A stretch of 17,260 nt of DNA from Sulfitobacter sp. (GCA_024636405.1 JAGXHC010000273.1:1-17260); one strand, 5' to 3'. Positions 6,156 to 14,680 are shown, counted from the stretch's first letter. Notes: a model not told the origin generated them from the letters alone. Numbers and translations are program-made.

Positions 6156-8972
6156 TCAGCCGCCGAGCGACCACCACCCCTTGCGCTTTGACTTTGCCTT
6201 GGCTGGCTTCGCTTCGACAGCGGGTTCCGGGTTATTGGCCGGTTCAGGTGCTGGCTTCGGCGCTGGTTTCGGCGCAGGCGCGGGGTCTTGCATCGCTGGC
6301 TCAGGCGCAACTTCTGCTGCCGGCGCTATTTGCTCTGGCATAGTTTCAGGCGCCTGCACTACCGGTTCAACGGCCGCCTCCGGCACGGGTACGGGCGCGG
6401 CTTGGGCTGCCTGCTCAGGCTCAGATGCTGGGGCAACCTTCGGCTTTGCGCGGCTTCGGGTAGTCTTGGGCTTGGGCTTTGCCGCTTCATCATCTGGCGC
6501 AGCGTCGGCACCTTCAGCGGGTTGTTCCACTTTGGGTTTGGCGCGCGAACGTGTCGACTTGGGCTTTGCCCCACGCTTGTCGTCCGAATCTTCCTTGGTG
6601 TCAGTGACTTTCACGTCGGCGGTGCCAGAGGCTTCTGCCACGGCTGGTTCGGCTTTCGGCTTTGACGTCGTGCTGCGTGAACGGCTGCGCGATGTGGGCT
6701 TGGGCTTGGTATCGTCGGCCTCGGATTCGGCCGCGACCTTTTGGTGCGAAATCGGCTTGGCGCCGTTTGTCAGCGCCTCATCGTCACCATTATCGTCGTC
6801 ACCGTTTTCATCATCGCCATTTTCGTCATCGCCGTTTTGGTCATCACCCTGGCCATTGTCATTTCCGGACCGGCCCCGGCCACCACGGCTGCGGCGCCGA
6901 CGACGTTTGCGCTTGGGTTTGCCGTCGCTGTCACCGTCGCCCTGTGCATCATGGCCGTTGCCATTGCCATTCGCCTGCTGGCGATTGTCCTCAGCGGCCT
7001 CTTCTTCTTCCTCGTCGTCTTCGGTATCCGCCTCATCCTCATCTATCTGATCCATCAGCGATGTATCTACGGACACCACGTGCGCCGACGGTGGCGGGAC
7101 CACGCGTGTCGCTGTCTTGAACTTATCAAGACTAAAGTCCGGACTGATCAACGCAGGGTCGCCTTCGATCCGCACCGAAAGGCTGTAGCGTGCCTCGATA
7201 TGCGCAATATGTTCGCGCTTTTGGTTCATCAGGAAGTTGGCGATCCCAACCGGGCAGCGCACCAGTACCTCGCGCGAACGGCGGCGTGTGCCTTCTTCTT
7301 CGATCTGACGAATGATCGACAGGGCAAGGTTGTCGTCGGAACGGATCAGACCGGTGCCGTGGCAAGCCTGACAGGGCTGCGTCGTCGCCTCGATCATGCC
7401 GGGGCGCAGCCGCTGGCGCGACATTTCCATAAGGCCAAAGCCCGATATGCGCCCGACCTGGATGCGCGCGCGGTCGGTCTTGAGCTTGTCTTTCATGCGC
7501 TTTTCAACGGACGCGTTGTTCTTACGCTCGTCCATGTCGATATAGTCGATCACAATCAGCCCGGCGAGGTCGCGAAGACGCAATTGGCGCGCCACTTCGT
7601 CTGACGCCTCCAGATTGGTCTTGAGCGCGGTCTGCTCGATCGAGCCTTCTTTGGTCGCCCGTCCTGAGTTGACGTCGATTGCTACCAGAGCTTCGGTCAC
7701 ACCGATCACGATATAGCCGCCCGACGGCAACTGCACCGTGGGGTTGAACATGCCTGACAGGTAGGCTTCTACTTGATACCGCGCAAACAGCGGCAGGTTT
7801 TCACTGTAGAGTTTCACGTTCTTTGCGTGGGACGGCATGATCATCTTCATGAAGTCCTTGGCAATGCGGTAGCCGCGTTCGCCCTCCACAAAGACTTCGT
7901 CGATGTCGCGGTTGTAAAGATCGCGGATCGACCGCTTGATCAGGTCGCCTTCTTCGTAAATTTTCGCGGGCGCGATGGATTTCAGCGTCAGTTCGCGGAT
8001 TTGTTCCCACAAACGCTGAAGGTATTCATAGTCGCGTTTGATCTCTGCCTTTGTCCGCTTCGCGCCTGCGGTGCGTACGATCAGGCCGGCACCGGTGGGC
8101 ACCTTGATTTCGTTCGCAATTTCCTTCAGCTTTTTGCGGTCCACAGCATTGGTAATCTTGCGGCTGATGCCGCCACCGCGCGCGGTATTGGGCATCAAAA
8201 CACAGTAGCGACCGGCCAAAGAAAGATAGGTGGTCAGCGCGGCACCCTTGTTGCCACGTTCTTCTTTGACGACCTGCACCAGAAGGATCTGCCGGACCTT
8301 GATGACTTCCTGGATCTTGTAGCGGCGTGGACGCGGCTTGCGGATCGGGCGAATGTCCTCGCTGTCGTCCTCCTCGGCTACGGATTCGATGCTGTCATCC
8401 TTGGCTGCAGCATCAGGTTCGATGGCATCGTCGTTGTCTGTCGACGTCTCATGATCGTCGTCGTTGGGTTCTTCAACCGGCGTCTCTGCGACCCGCTCCA
8501 TAGGAGACGAGCCTTCGTCATCATCCAGATCGACAGTTTCCATACCCGCGATTTCAGCGCTGGACGTGGTAACGTCATCGCTGTTGACGTCCTCTGCTTT
8601 GGGCTTGCTGCGGCTGCGCGACCGGGACCGCGAAGAGCGTTTGGGCTTTTCGTCGTCGTCGTCCTTGGCCGCCTGTGCCTCGACAAAGGCGCGTTCTTCT
8701 TCCAACAGCGCCTTACGGTCGGCCACCGGGATCTGGTAATAATCAGGATGAATCTCTGAAAACGCCAGGAAACCATGACGATTTCCGCCATAATCCACAA
8801 ACGCCGCCTGAAGTGACGGCTCAACCCGTGTCACTTTAGCGAGATATATATTGCCAGCTAGCTGGCGCTTGTTTTCCGATTCAAAGTCGAATTCCTCAAC
8901 CTTGTTTCCGTCGACCACAACCACGCGCGTTTCCTCGGCGTGGGTGGCATCGATAAGCATTTTCTTAGGCAT
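6156..8972 (-). CDS. rne: Ribonuclease E
   Basis: RNase E is the main endoribonuclease of bacterial mRNA decay and rRNA/tRNA processing and scaffolds the degradosome. The 938-residue product starts MPKKMLIDATHAEETRVVVV, the usual alphaproteobacterial start. The S1 domain begins near residue 36 (AGNIYLAKVTRVEPSLQAAF) and is interrupted at about 100-220 by an acidic, RS-repeat-rich insert, then resumes. The catalytic metal ligands correspond to Asp433 (VAIDVNSGRAT) and Asp476 (LIVIDYIDMDERKN). The Zn-link is CQAC (Cys534, Cys537). The C-terminal third is disordered: an acidic run, an Arg-rich block (KRKRRRRRSRGGRGRSG), Asn-Gly-Asp-Asp-Glu repeats and Pro-Ala-Lys repeats, ending KRKGWWSLGG. The frame stays open 64 codons upstream of this start, but that extension resembles no RNase E. 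A T-rich terminator follows. Confidence 0.96.
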   Translation of the reverse strand: MPKKMLIDATHAEETRVVVVDGNKVEEFDFESENKRQLAGNIYLAKVTRVEPSLQAAFVDYGGNRHGFLAFSEIHPDYYQIPVADRKALLEEERAFVEAQAAKDDDDEKPKRSSRSRSRSRSKPKAEDVNSDDVTTSSAEIAGMETVDLDDDEGSSPMERVAETPVEEPNDDDHETSTDNDDAIEPDAAAKDDSIESVAEEDDSEDIRPIRKPRPRRYKIQEVIKVRQILLVQVVKEERGNKGAALTTYLSLAGRYCVLMPNTARGGGISRKITNAVDRKKLKEIANEIKVPTGAGLIVRTAGAKRTKAEIKRDYEYLQRLWEQIRELTLKSIAPAKIYEEGDLIKRSIRDLYNRDIDEVFVEGERGYRIAKDFMKMIMPSHAKNVKLYSENLPLFARYQVEAYLSGMFNPTVQLPSGGYIVIGVTEALVAIDVNSGRATKEGSIEQTALKTNLEASDEVARQLRLRDLAGLIVIDYIDMDERKNNASVEKRMKDKLKTDRARIQVGRISGFGLMEMSRQRLRPGMIEATTQPCQACHGTGLIRSDDNLALSIIRQIEEEGTRRRSREVLVRCPVGIANFLMNQKREHIAHIEARYSLSVRIEGDPALISPDFSLDKFKTATRVVPPPSAHVVSVDTSLMDQIDEDEADTEDDEEEEEAAEDNRQQANGNGNGHDAQGDGDSDGKPKRKRRRRRSRGGRGRSGNDNGQGDDQNGDDENGDDENGDDDNGDDEALTNGAKPISHQKVAAESEADDTKPKPTSRSRSRSTTSKPKAEPAVAEASGTADVKVTDTKEDSDDKRGAKPKSTRSRAKPKVEQPAEGADAAPDDEAAKPKPKTTRSRAKPKVAPASEPEQAAQAAPVPVPEAAVEPVVQAPETMPEQIAPAAEVAPEPAMQDPAPAPKPAPKPAPEPANNPEPAVEAKPAKAKSKRKGWWSLGG
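6777..6848. repeat. 15-bp tandem repeat inside rne
   Basis: Four consecutive 15-bp units (6777-6836) and a decayed fifth encode Asn-Gly-Asp-Asp-Glu/Asp on the minus strand. Units differ mainly at third codon positions (for example ATC/GTC, ACC/GCC), so the peptide repeat is better kept than the DNA repeat. It forms an acidic linker next to the Arg-rich block of RNase E and could vary in copy number between strains. Confidence 0.85.
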
Positions 8973-9519
8973 AGATCCATTTTGCACAACAGCGCGGCCA
9001 TGCTCCCAGGGGGAGCGATGGGCCGGGGGATGTGTCTTGTAAGGGCGATTTGCGACGCGGCAGCGACGGGGCCCTGTGGGGCCCTCAATCCTATGCTCGT
9101 GGCTTCTGCGCGCGTCATCGCGGTTCTTCTCCGACGCAAAAGACGGCGTAACCGGCTGTTGCATCCATTAAATACTGCGATATTGCGGGCACTTGGCCTT
9201 TAATCCGTCAGCGGTTCTTCGGCCATTGCTGGCCCAATCGGTCCGTCCCGCACCCCAATCCGAGGCCGCAGAGACAGCGAAACTCTTAAAAGGCGAAACT
9301 GACACATTTACGCATCACCGCCTGCTCTGACAGTTAAAGGCAGCATGGGGTAAATGACAATGGTCAATCGCAGCGACTGGGGGCAATCGCGCCAAATTAC
9401 CAGCATCGCTTGACAAGAACCCTGCGCTTGGGAACATTCGCCGTCGTTGCGTCTTCTGCGCAATGCAGATTCACCTTGTCAGAGGCCGCAGTTGCCGCCG
9501 CCATCCAAAGGAATTGTCC
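8973..9519. other. Gene-free region: probable rne leader and divergent promoter zone
   Basis: About 550 bases without a gene I can support. On the rne side there are short strong stems: GCTCCC/GGGAGC around AGG (9002-9016), two copies of GGGGCCCT (about 9068-9083), and GGCCA/TGGCC around TTGC (9221-9234). A 10-bp direct repeat GCGGTTCTTC occurs at 9120-9129 and 9211-9220. CAATCGC occurs twice, 19 bp apart, near 9365 and 9384. A long structured 5' leader would fit rne, whose E. coli counterpart autoregulates through its leader, but no sequence likeness to that leader is visible. I could not place a convincing rne promoter. Confidence 0.5.
9410..9438 (+). promoter_or_regulatory. Possible promoter of the small lipoprotein gene
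   Basis: A consensus -35 hexamer TTGACA (9410-9415) is followed after 17 bp by AACATT (9433-9438), which matches the -10 consensus at only three positions. It would give a 5' leader of roughly 75 nt before the ATG at 9520. The -35 is strong; the -10 is weak. Confidence 0.4.
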
Positions 9520-9822
9520 ATGCGCCCATCGTTCTCCATTGCCCTGCTTCTAATCCTGCCCGCACTTGCGGGGTGTGACGAAGTGGCGGTCGCAGGCGAC
9601 CCCGTGGCGTTGGCCGAAGTACGGGCCCAGAAGAATTGTATCAGCGCAGTAGAGAACCATACCGGGGTCGCTGGCGGTGTGATCAATCGGACGATCCCGA
9701 TCGTAGAAACCGGCCAGTACATCATTGATCTTCCGAACACGCCGTCATGGACCTGCTATGTCGATGAAATGGGCACGGCACGGCAGCTGATTGAGACCCG
9801 TCTGGGCACAGCTGCCGCCTGA
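9520..9822 (+). CDS. Small predicted lipoprotein, function unknown
   Basis: The 100-residue product starts MRPSFSIALLLILPALAGCD. It has a short basic N-region, a hydrophobic stretch and a lipobox LAGC, so cleavage before Cys19 and lipid attachment by the Lgt/LspA route are expected. Asp at the +2 position would, by the E. coli rule, favour the inner membrane, although that rule is not certain in alphaproteobacteria. The mature part holds two further cysteines (KNCISAVE and SWTCYVDEMG) that could form a disulfide. An in-frame methionine 19 codons upstream (9463) is less likely as start, because AAAGGA lies 8 bases before the ATG at 9520 and the lipobox spacing is right only from there. I do not recognise a domain. 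A hairpin follows the stop at once. Confidence 0.78.
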   Translation: MRPSFSIALLLILPALAGCDEVAVAGDPVALAEVRAQKNCISAVENHTGVAGGVINRTIPIVETGQYIIDLPNTPSWTCYVDEMGTARQLIETRLGTAAA

Positions 9823-9828
9823 ACGGCC

Positions 9829-9851
9829 GCGGTCAGAGGTAATCTGACCGC
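9829..9851 (+). terminator. Hairpin terminator after the lipoprotein gene
   Basis: A perfect 9-bp stem, GCGGTCAGA (9829-9837) and TCTGACCGC (9843-9851), closes a 5-nt loop GGTAA. It begins 7 bases after the lipoprotein stop and is followed by TGCAATCCATATTTTG, with a short T-run a few bases on. It lies over the last codons of the convergent regulator gene, so it may mark both 3' ends. Confidence 0.65.
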
Positions 9852-11167
9852 TGCAATCCATATTTTGCCATCTTTTCGTTCAATGTACGGCGCGGCAGGC
9901 AAAGCTCGTCCATAACGCTGGCGATAGAGCCCTTGTGGCGACGCATGGTGTTGTCGATCAACATCCGCTCGAACGCCTCGACGTATTCCTTCAACGGCTT
10001 GCCTTCGGTTGTCATCACCGGCTGCATGTCCTCGTGGTCCGACATCAGCAGCGACGCAATCGTTCCAGACCCACGTCGCGACTGAAGCACTGCGCGTTCG
10101 GCGACATTGATCAACTGACGCACATTGCCGGGCCAGGGCGCCTGCAACAGCTGCGCTGCCTCCTGTGCGCTGACCTGTGGCGCCTCACAGCCATATTCAT
10201 CTGCAAACTGATCCGACAACCGCGTGAACAATGTCAGGATATCCTCGCCCCGTTGCCGCAAGGGCGGCACGGTGATGCGCAGCGCCGCAAGCCGGTAAAA
10301 CAGATCTGAACGCAACGCATCCTCGGATGTGCGCCCAGCCTCCTGCAAGTTGGAGATCGCGACAATTCGCGTCTCCGCCGGTGTGCCTTGTTCGTTGATG
10401 ACGCTCAGCAGCCGCGCCTGAAGCGATTCCGACAACGCCTCGATGTCTTCCAGCACCAGCGTGCCGCCACGCGCTTCTTCGATGGCGGGCAGTTGCGCGT
10501 CCTCAGGCTGCATCGGTCCGAACAGCCGCTTTGACAGCGCGTCCTCTTCCAATGCACCACAGCTGACCAGCACAAACTTTTTGCCCGCACGGCTGCCGAC
10601 GGCATGCAGCGCATGGGCCACCAGCGTCTTGCCGGTGCCGGTTTCGCCGTCAATCAGCACATGACCGTCAGCCTGCCCCAGATCAAGAATATCCTCGCGC
10701 AGCCGCTCCATCACCGGGCTCTGGCCAATCAGCTTTTTCATCAGCTGGCCACCATCGCTCAATTCGCGGCGCAATGCGCCGTTGTCCATCACCAGACGCC
10801 GGGCGCTGGTGGCCTTCTTGGCCAACTCAGACATCCGGTCCGGGTTGAAAGGTTTTTCCAGAAAATCAAACGCACCGACGCGCATGGCCTCTACGGCCAT
10901 AGGCACATCGCCGTGACCTGTAATCATGATCACCGGTAGCGCGCTGTCGCTGCCCATCAGCTTTTTAAGGAACTGCATCCCGTCCATTCCCGGCATCTTG
11001 ATGTCCGAGATGACGATACCGGGGTAATCCGGCCCCAGCTTTTTCAACGCATCTTCCGCGCTGGCGAAGGTTTCGGTATCATAGCCCGATAGGGCCAGCC
11101 ATTGGCTGATGGACTGACGCATGTCCTGTTCATCATCCACGATCGCGATTTTCATTGCCTGTGCCAT
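9833..11167 (-). CDS. DctD-like response regulator lacking the GAFTGA motif
   Basis: A 444-residue NtrC-family regulator paired with the DctB-like kinase 6 bp upstream. The receiver domain (5-120) has Asp11/Asp12, phosphoacceptor Asp55 (ISDIKMPGMDG), Thr83 and Lys105. The AAA+ domain has a good Walker A, GETGTGKT (174-181), arginines in RSDLFYRLA (286-294) and WPGNVRQL sensor II (345-352). However, after LFG (215-217), where sigma-54 activators continue with HEKGAFTGA, the sequence runs PMQPEDAQLPAIEEARGGT: the sigma-54-contacting loop is missing. Walker B reads GGTLVLEDIE instead of GGTLFLDEI. The C-terminal Fis-type helix-turn-helix is intact (GSIASVMDELCLPRRTLNEK, 413-432). It therefore likely binds DNA but may not act through sigma-54; Rhodobacter capsulatus NtrC is a known GAFTGA-less activator. 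The substrate (C4-dicarboxylates) is inferred from resemblance only. Confidence 0.88.
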   Translation of the reverse strand: MAQAMKIAIVDDEQDMRQSISQWLALSGYDTETFASAEDALKKLGPDYPGIVISDIKMPGMDGMQFLKKLMGSDSALPVIMITGHGDVPMAVEAMRVGAFDFLEKPFNPDRMSELAKKATSARRLVMDNGALRRELSDGGQLMKKLIGQSPVMERLREDILDLGQADGHVLIDGETGTGKTLVAHALHAVGSRAGKKFVLVSCGALEEDALSKRLFGPMQPEDAQLPAIEEARGGTLVLEDIEALSESLQARLLSVINEQGTPAETRIVAISNLQEAGRTSEDALRSDLFYRLAALRITVPPLRQRGEDILTLFTRLSDQFADEYGCEAPQVSAQEAAQLLQAPWPGNVRQLINVAERAVLQSRRGSGTIASLLMSDHEDMQPVMTTEGKPLKEYVEAFERMLIDNTMRRHKGSIASVMDELCLPRRTLNEKMAKYGLQRSDYL

Positions 11168-11173
11168 CGTTGT

Positions 11174-12931
11174 TTACTCCGCCGCCTGTGTGGTCGGCTC
11201 TGCGCCCTTGATGGGCAATTGCATTTCAAACACCGCGCCGCCGGACTGGCCATTGCGCGCAGTCAGTCTTCCGCCAAGGTCGTTCACGATACCCGAGGAA
11301 ATCGCCAGCCCCAACCCCACACCGTCACCCGGTTGCTTGGTCGTGTAGAATGGTTCGAACAAAGCATCCAGATCCTCAATTCCCGGACCGTTGTCCCGAA
11401 CAGTCAATGTCGCGGTTTCGCCCGCCGAAAGGATAATCTCAACCTGCGGGTTACGTTCCGATTTGGTGGCATCCAATGCGTTGCGCAAGAGGTTGACAAG
11501 AACCTGTTCAATCCGCATCCGGTCGCCCATCACCATCACCGGCTCATCGGGCAAAATGCGGCTGATCTGGACCTGACGCTGGCGCAACTGCGGCTCCATC
11601 ATCGACAGACTGGAGGCAAGCGCCGCGCCGACATCCACCGGCGAAAACGCGTGTTGCCCTTTGCGGGCATAGCTTTTGAGCTGCCGGGTGATTGCGCCCA
11701 TCCGCTCGATCAGGTCGTCGATCCGCCCAAAAGAAGACAGCGCCTCGTCCAGCCGGTTGCGCCGCATCAACAGGCGCGCGCCCGCAAGATAGGTTTTCAT
11801 CGCGGCCAACGGTTGGTTCAATTCATGGCTGACCGCCGCTGACATTTCGCCCAAGGCTGCCAGCTTGCTGGATTGCTCAAGCGTCTGTTCAGCCACAGCA
11901 AGCGTTTCCTGCACCCTTTTGCGCTCGGCGATTTCCCGCTGTAGCGCCAAGTTCAGTGCGCGAAGCTTTGCCGATTCGCGTTGAAACAGCGCCAGTCGCC
12001 CCGCCGTGCGCCTGCTGAGCGCGTAAAATGTCAGGGCAAGAAGGATCGCAAATCCCATAACTTCAAGCGCGAGCACGCCGTTGACCCGCTCGCGCACCGA
12101 CTCGTAAGTGGTGTAGCTGGTCATGCGCCAGCCCCGGAATGGAATGCGATTTTCCAGCCGCATCACAGCCTCACCTTGCAGGTAGGCATCCGGTGGCAGG
12201 GCCGTCCAGTCGGCGGTCGCCTGAATCGCCCGCTCGATGGCGCTTTGTGGGGTGTGATTGGCCAGCGCCTCCGGCTCTGTCAGGCCGCGCCAGCGCGGCG
12301 CAGTTGCCAGAATGATTTCACCGGCACTGTTGATCACAATGACCGCATCCGAAATGCCTGCCCAGGCGCGCTCGAATTTTTGCAGATCCACTTCGACCGC
12401 GATCACGCCCAGCGTGGTGCCCCCGTCCTGTATCCGGCGCGAATACAAAAACCGGTACCCGCCCTGATCGCGCGGTATCACGCTAAAGATCGTGGCATTT
12501 GATCGGATGGCGTCAACGAAATAAGGCTCAGACTTGTGGGCTGATCCCAGACGGTTGCGGTCCGTGGCAGCCACAGTGCGCCCGTCAATATCAAACAGCA
12601 TCAGCGACGCCGCGCCAATCTCTTCCACAAATGAGATAAGGCGTTGCGTTGAAAGTGAATAATTTGCCGACTGCAAAGCACTGATCAACGTGGGGTCGCG
12701 GGCCAGAAGCTGCGGCACAATGGCGTTCTGGCGCAATTCAGCCAGCAAGTTACCGCTGTAAAGCGCGATCCGCAGCTCTGCCCGGTTTCGCGTGCTGTCG
12801 GTAAAGCGGTCCGTCAGCAGCATGTTCGTCACCGAAATGGTGATCACCGCCAGGATCATCAGCAAACCAATGGCCAGTCGTACCCGCCAGGATACGATCA
12901 GGGTATTTTGTGGGTCTGCAGTTTCTACCAT
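11174..12931 (-). CDS. DctB-like membrane sensor histidine kinase
   Basis: The 585-residue kinase has an N-terminal membrane helix (about 17-38), a periplasmic double-Cache-type sensor of about 245 residues, a second membrane helix (about 286-304), a coiled coil (about 310-355) and a kinase core. The H-box has His369 (SAAVSHELNQPLAAMKTY). The N-box is VLVNLLRNALDA (477-488), G1 is DNGPGIED (513-520) and G2 is GDGVGLGLAI (535-544). Order, length and H-box wording fit DctB, which senses C4-dicarboxylates and phosphorylates DctD. No dctPQM or dctA transporter genes lie nearby, so the ligand is unproven. It follows purQ by 36 bp with no clear Shine-Dalgarno and no strong promoter, so read-through from the purine genes is possible. 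The regulator begins 6 bp after its stop. Confidence 0.88.
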   Translation of the reverse strand: MVETADPQNTLIVSWRVRLAIGLLMILAVITISVTNMLLTDRFTDSTRNRAELRIALYSGNLLAELRQNAIVPQLLARDPTLISALQSANYSLSTQRLISFVEEIGAASLMLFDIDGRTVAATDRNRLGSAHKSEPYFVDAIRSNATIFSVIPRDQGGYRFLYSRRIQDGGTTLGVIAVEVDLQKFERAWAGISDAVIVINSAGEIILATAPRWRGLTEPEALANHTPQSAIERAIQATADWTALPPDAYLQGEAVMRLENRIPFRGWRMTSYTTYESVRERVNGVLALEVMGFAILLALTFYALSRRTAGRLALFQRESAKLRALNLALQREIAERKRVQETLAVAEQTLEQSSKLAALGEMSAAVSHELNQPLAAMKTYLAGARLLMRRNRLDEALSSFGRIDDLIERMGAITRQLKSYARKGQHAFSPVDVGAALASSLSMMEPQLRQRQVQISRILPDEPVMVMGDRMRIEQVLVNLLRNALDATKSERNPQVEIILSAGETATLTVRDNGPGIEDLDALFEPFYTTKQPGDGVGLGLAISSGIVNDLGGRLTARNGQSGGAVFEMQLPIKGAEPTTQAAE

Positions 12932-12967
12932 GCGGCCAATCTACGCCCGAGGGGGCGCACGCTCAAG

Positions 12968-13636
12968 TCACGCCGTGGCCAACGCGCCCGTCAATGCGCG
13001 AAAGAGCGCTGCACCATCGGTGCCGCCATGTCCCGCATCAGACGCCCGTTCGGGGTGCGGCATCATCCCCAACACACGCCGGTTTTCTGACAGGATACCC
13101 GCGATATTGGCCAGCGCGCCGTTTGGGTTGTCTGTATAGCTGAAAGCGATGCGATCCTCGGCCTGCAACCGCGCAATCGTGTCTGGGTCAGCAAAGTAAT
13201 TGCCGTCATGATGCGCAATCGGGATATTGATCACGTCGCCCGCGTCATATCCGCAAGTGTAATCGCTGGCCGAGGTCTGCACCGTAAGCGCAACCGTTTT
13301 GCAGATGTATTTCAGGCCCGCGTTGCGCAACAATGCACCGGGCAGCAGGCCGGTTTCTGTCAGCACCTGAAATCCGTTGCAGATTCCCATGACATAGCCG
13401 CCGCGTCCGGCATGCACCGCAACGCCTTGACAGATCGGGGAATTGGCCGCGATCGCGCCGCATCGCAGGTAATCACCATAGGAGAAACCACCGGGAATCC
13501 CCACGATATCAACGCCCTGCGGAAGCTCGCTGTCTTTGTGCCAAACCATCGAGACCTTGGCGCCTGCGGCTTTGAACGCCACCGCAAGGTCGCGGTCACA
13601 GTTTGATCCCGGAAACACGATGACCGCTGCATGCAT
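12968..13636 (-). CDS. purQ: Phosphoribosylformylglycinamidine synthase, glutaminase subunit
   Basis: PurQ (222 residues) hydrolyses glutamine and supplies ammonia to PurL in the fourth step of purine synthesis, in the PurLQS complex. It starts [20 protein letters not shown], typical of the family. The class I amidotransferase triad is visible: nucleophile Cys86 ([10 protein letters not shown]), and His194 with Glu196 ([10 protein letters not shown]). The frame extends 19 codons upstream, but the ATG at 13636 shares one base with the purS stop (TGATG), making it the natural, translationally coupled start. purL is not in the window. A small GC hairpin (CGCCC/GGGCG, 12944-12957) follows but has no T-run, so transcription may continue into the kinase gene. 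Confidence 0.96.
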   Translation of the reverse strand: MHAAVIVFPGSNCDRDLAVAFKAAGAKVSMVWHKDSELPQGVDIVGIPGGFSYGDYLRCGAIAANSPICQGVAVHAGRGGYVMGICNGFQVLTETGLLPGALLRNAGLKYICKTVALTVQTSASDYTCGYDAGDVINIPIAHHDGNYFADPDTIARLQAEDRIAFSYTDNPNGALANIAGILSENRRVLGMMPHPERASDAGHGGTDGAALFRALTGALATA

Positions 13637-13866
13637 CAGCCCATCTCCACCGAGTAGGATTCGATCACCGTGTTCGCCAGCAGCTTTTCGCACATTTCGG
13701 TCACATCTGCCTGGGTGCTACCCTCAGTCAGATCCAGTTCAATCACCTTGCCCTGGCGAACGCCGTTGACGCCTGCAAACCCCAGCGCGCCAAGGGCATG
13801 GCGCACGGCCTCGCCCTGTGGGTCGAGCACTCCGTTTTTCAGCATCACATGAACCCGTGCCTTCAT
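13636..13866 (-). CDS. purS: Phosphoribosylformylglycinamidine synthase subunit PurS
   Basis: PurS is the small bridging subunit of the PurLQS complex and helps pass ammonia from PurQ to PurL. The 76-residue length is standard. The family pattern is present: [20 protein letters not shown], then [18 protein letters not shown], and the closing [14 protein letters not shown]. It lies between purC (52 bp upstream) and purQ (1-base overlap), the usual alphaproteobacterial order purC-purS-purQ. Using PurS with a separate PurQ shows that this organism uses the multi-subunit small-PurL type, not the single large enzyme of E. coli. Confidence 0.96.
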   Translation of the reverse strand: MKARVHVMLKNGVLDPQGEAVRHALGALGFAGVNGVRQGKVIELDLTEGSTQADVTEMCEKLLANTVIESYSVEMG

Positions 13867-13918
13867 GGCCCCGCACTCCCCTGCCTTGTCTTCATTCTTG
13901 CTTTGACCGGGCGCAATC

Positions 13919-14680
13919 TTAGTTGATCAGCGTCGGTTTGGTGATCGGTGTCGATGTCTTGGGCATCACACCCAGACGCTTGGCGACTTCGGTATAGGCA
14001 TCGGTTAGCGATCCCAGATCGCGCCGGAACACGTCCTTGTCCAACTTCTGGCCGGTCTCGATGTCCCAAAGGCGGCACGAATCCGGGCTGATTTCATCCG
14101 CAACGATCAAACGCTGGAAATCGCCGTCATAGACGCGACCAACCTCGATCTTGAAATCAACAAGCCGGATACCGACAGCCATCATGACGCCGGACAGGAA
14201 ATCATTGACCCTAAGCGCGAGGCTGAGGATATCCTCCATGTCCTGCTGTGTGGCCCAACCAAAAGCGGCGATGTGTTCTTCGGTCACCAGCGGATCACCC
14301 AGCGCGTCGTCTTTATAGCAATATTCAACAATCGGCCGCGGCAACTGTGTGCCTTCTTCGATTCCCAGCCGTTTGGACATCGACCCGGCAGCATAGTTGC
14401 GCACGATGATTTCTAGTGGGATGATCTCGACTTGTCGCACCAGTTGTTCGCGCATGTTCAGACGGCGGATGAAATGGGTCGGCACACCGATCTGGTTCAG
14501 CCCGGTCATGAAAAATTCGCTCAGGCGGTTGTTAAGCACGCCTTTACCTTCGATGACGTCTTTTTTCTGCGCGTTAAAGGCGGTGGCGTCGTCCTTGAAA
14601 TACTGCACGATCGTTCCCGGTTCCGGGCCTTCATACAGTATCTTTGCCTTGCCTTCATAGATCTTCTTGCGCCGCGCCAT
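13919..14680 (-). CDS. purC: Phosphoribosylaminoimidazole-succinocarboxamide synthase
   Basis: SAICAR synthase joins aspartate to carboxyaminoimidazole ribotide using ATP, a middle step in purine synthesis. The 253-residue product starts [20 protein letters not shown], the expected N-terminus. Conserved stretches include [11 protein letters not shown] (30-40), [13 protein letters not shown] (94-106), VDFKIEVGR (174-182) and [13 protein letters not shown] (194-206), which covers the two family signatures. The frame is open 33 codons further upstream, but that extension lies over the promoter region and is unlike any PurC. It leads the purC-purS-purQ transcript and is divergent from the DUF1476 gene. 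A G-rich/C-rich stem (GGGGG...CCCCC, about 14697-14717) sits in its short leader. Confidence 0.96.
   Translation of the reverse strand: MARRKKIYEGKAKILYEGPEPGTIVQYFKDDATAFNAQKKDVIEGKGVLNNRLSEFFMTGLNQIGVPTHFIRRLNMREQLVRQVEIIPLEIIVRNYAAGSMSKRLGIEEGTQLPRPIVEYCYKDDALGDPLVTEEHIAAFGWATQQDMEDILSLALRVNDFLSGVMMAVGIRLVDFKIEVGRVYDGDFQRLIVADEISPDSCRLWDIETGQKLDKDVFRRDLGSLTDAYTEVAKRLGVMPKTSTPITKPTLIN

Noticed and set aside
6139..7604. Plus-strand open frames opposite rne, including Ser/Ala/Gly-rich and hydrophobic ones
   Set aside because: They arise from the low-complexity repeats of the RNase E C-terminus read backwards; the hydrophobic stretch is the complement of the Asp/Asn repeat codons.
7773..8759. 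328-codon plus-strand open frame opposite the RNase E catalytic domain
   Set aside because: It overlaps conserved catalytic and S1 sequence on the other strand and shows no family pattern.
8973..9164. 64-codon N-terminal extension of RNase E
   Set aside because: The frame is open, but the extension is Arg/Pro/His-rich without likeness to RNase E, while MPKKMLIDATHAEE at 8972 is the family's usual start.
9463..9519. 19-residue upstream extension of the small lipoprotein
   Set aside because: It would move the lipobox too far from the N-terminus and ignores the AAAGGA site before 9520.
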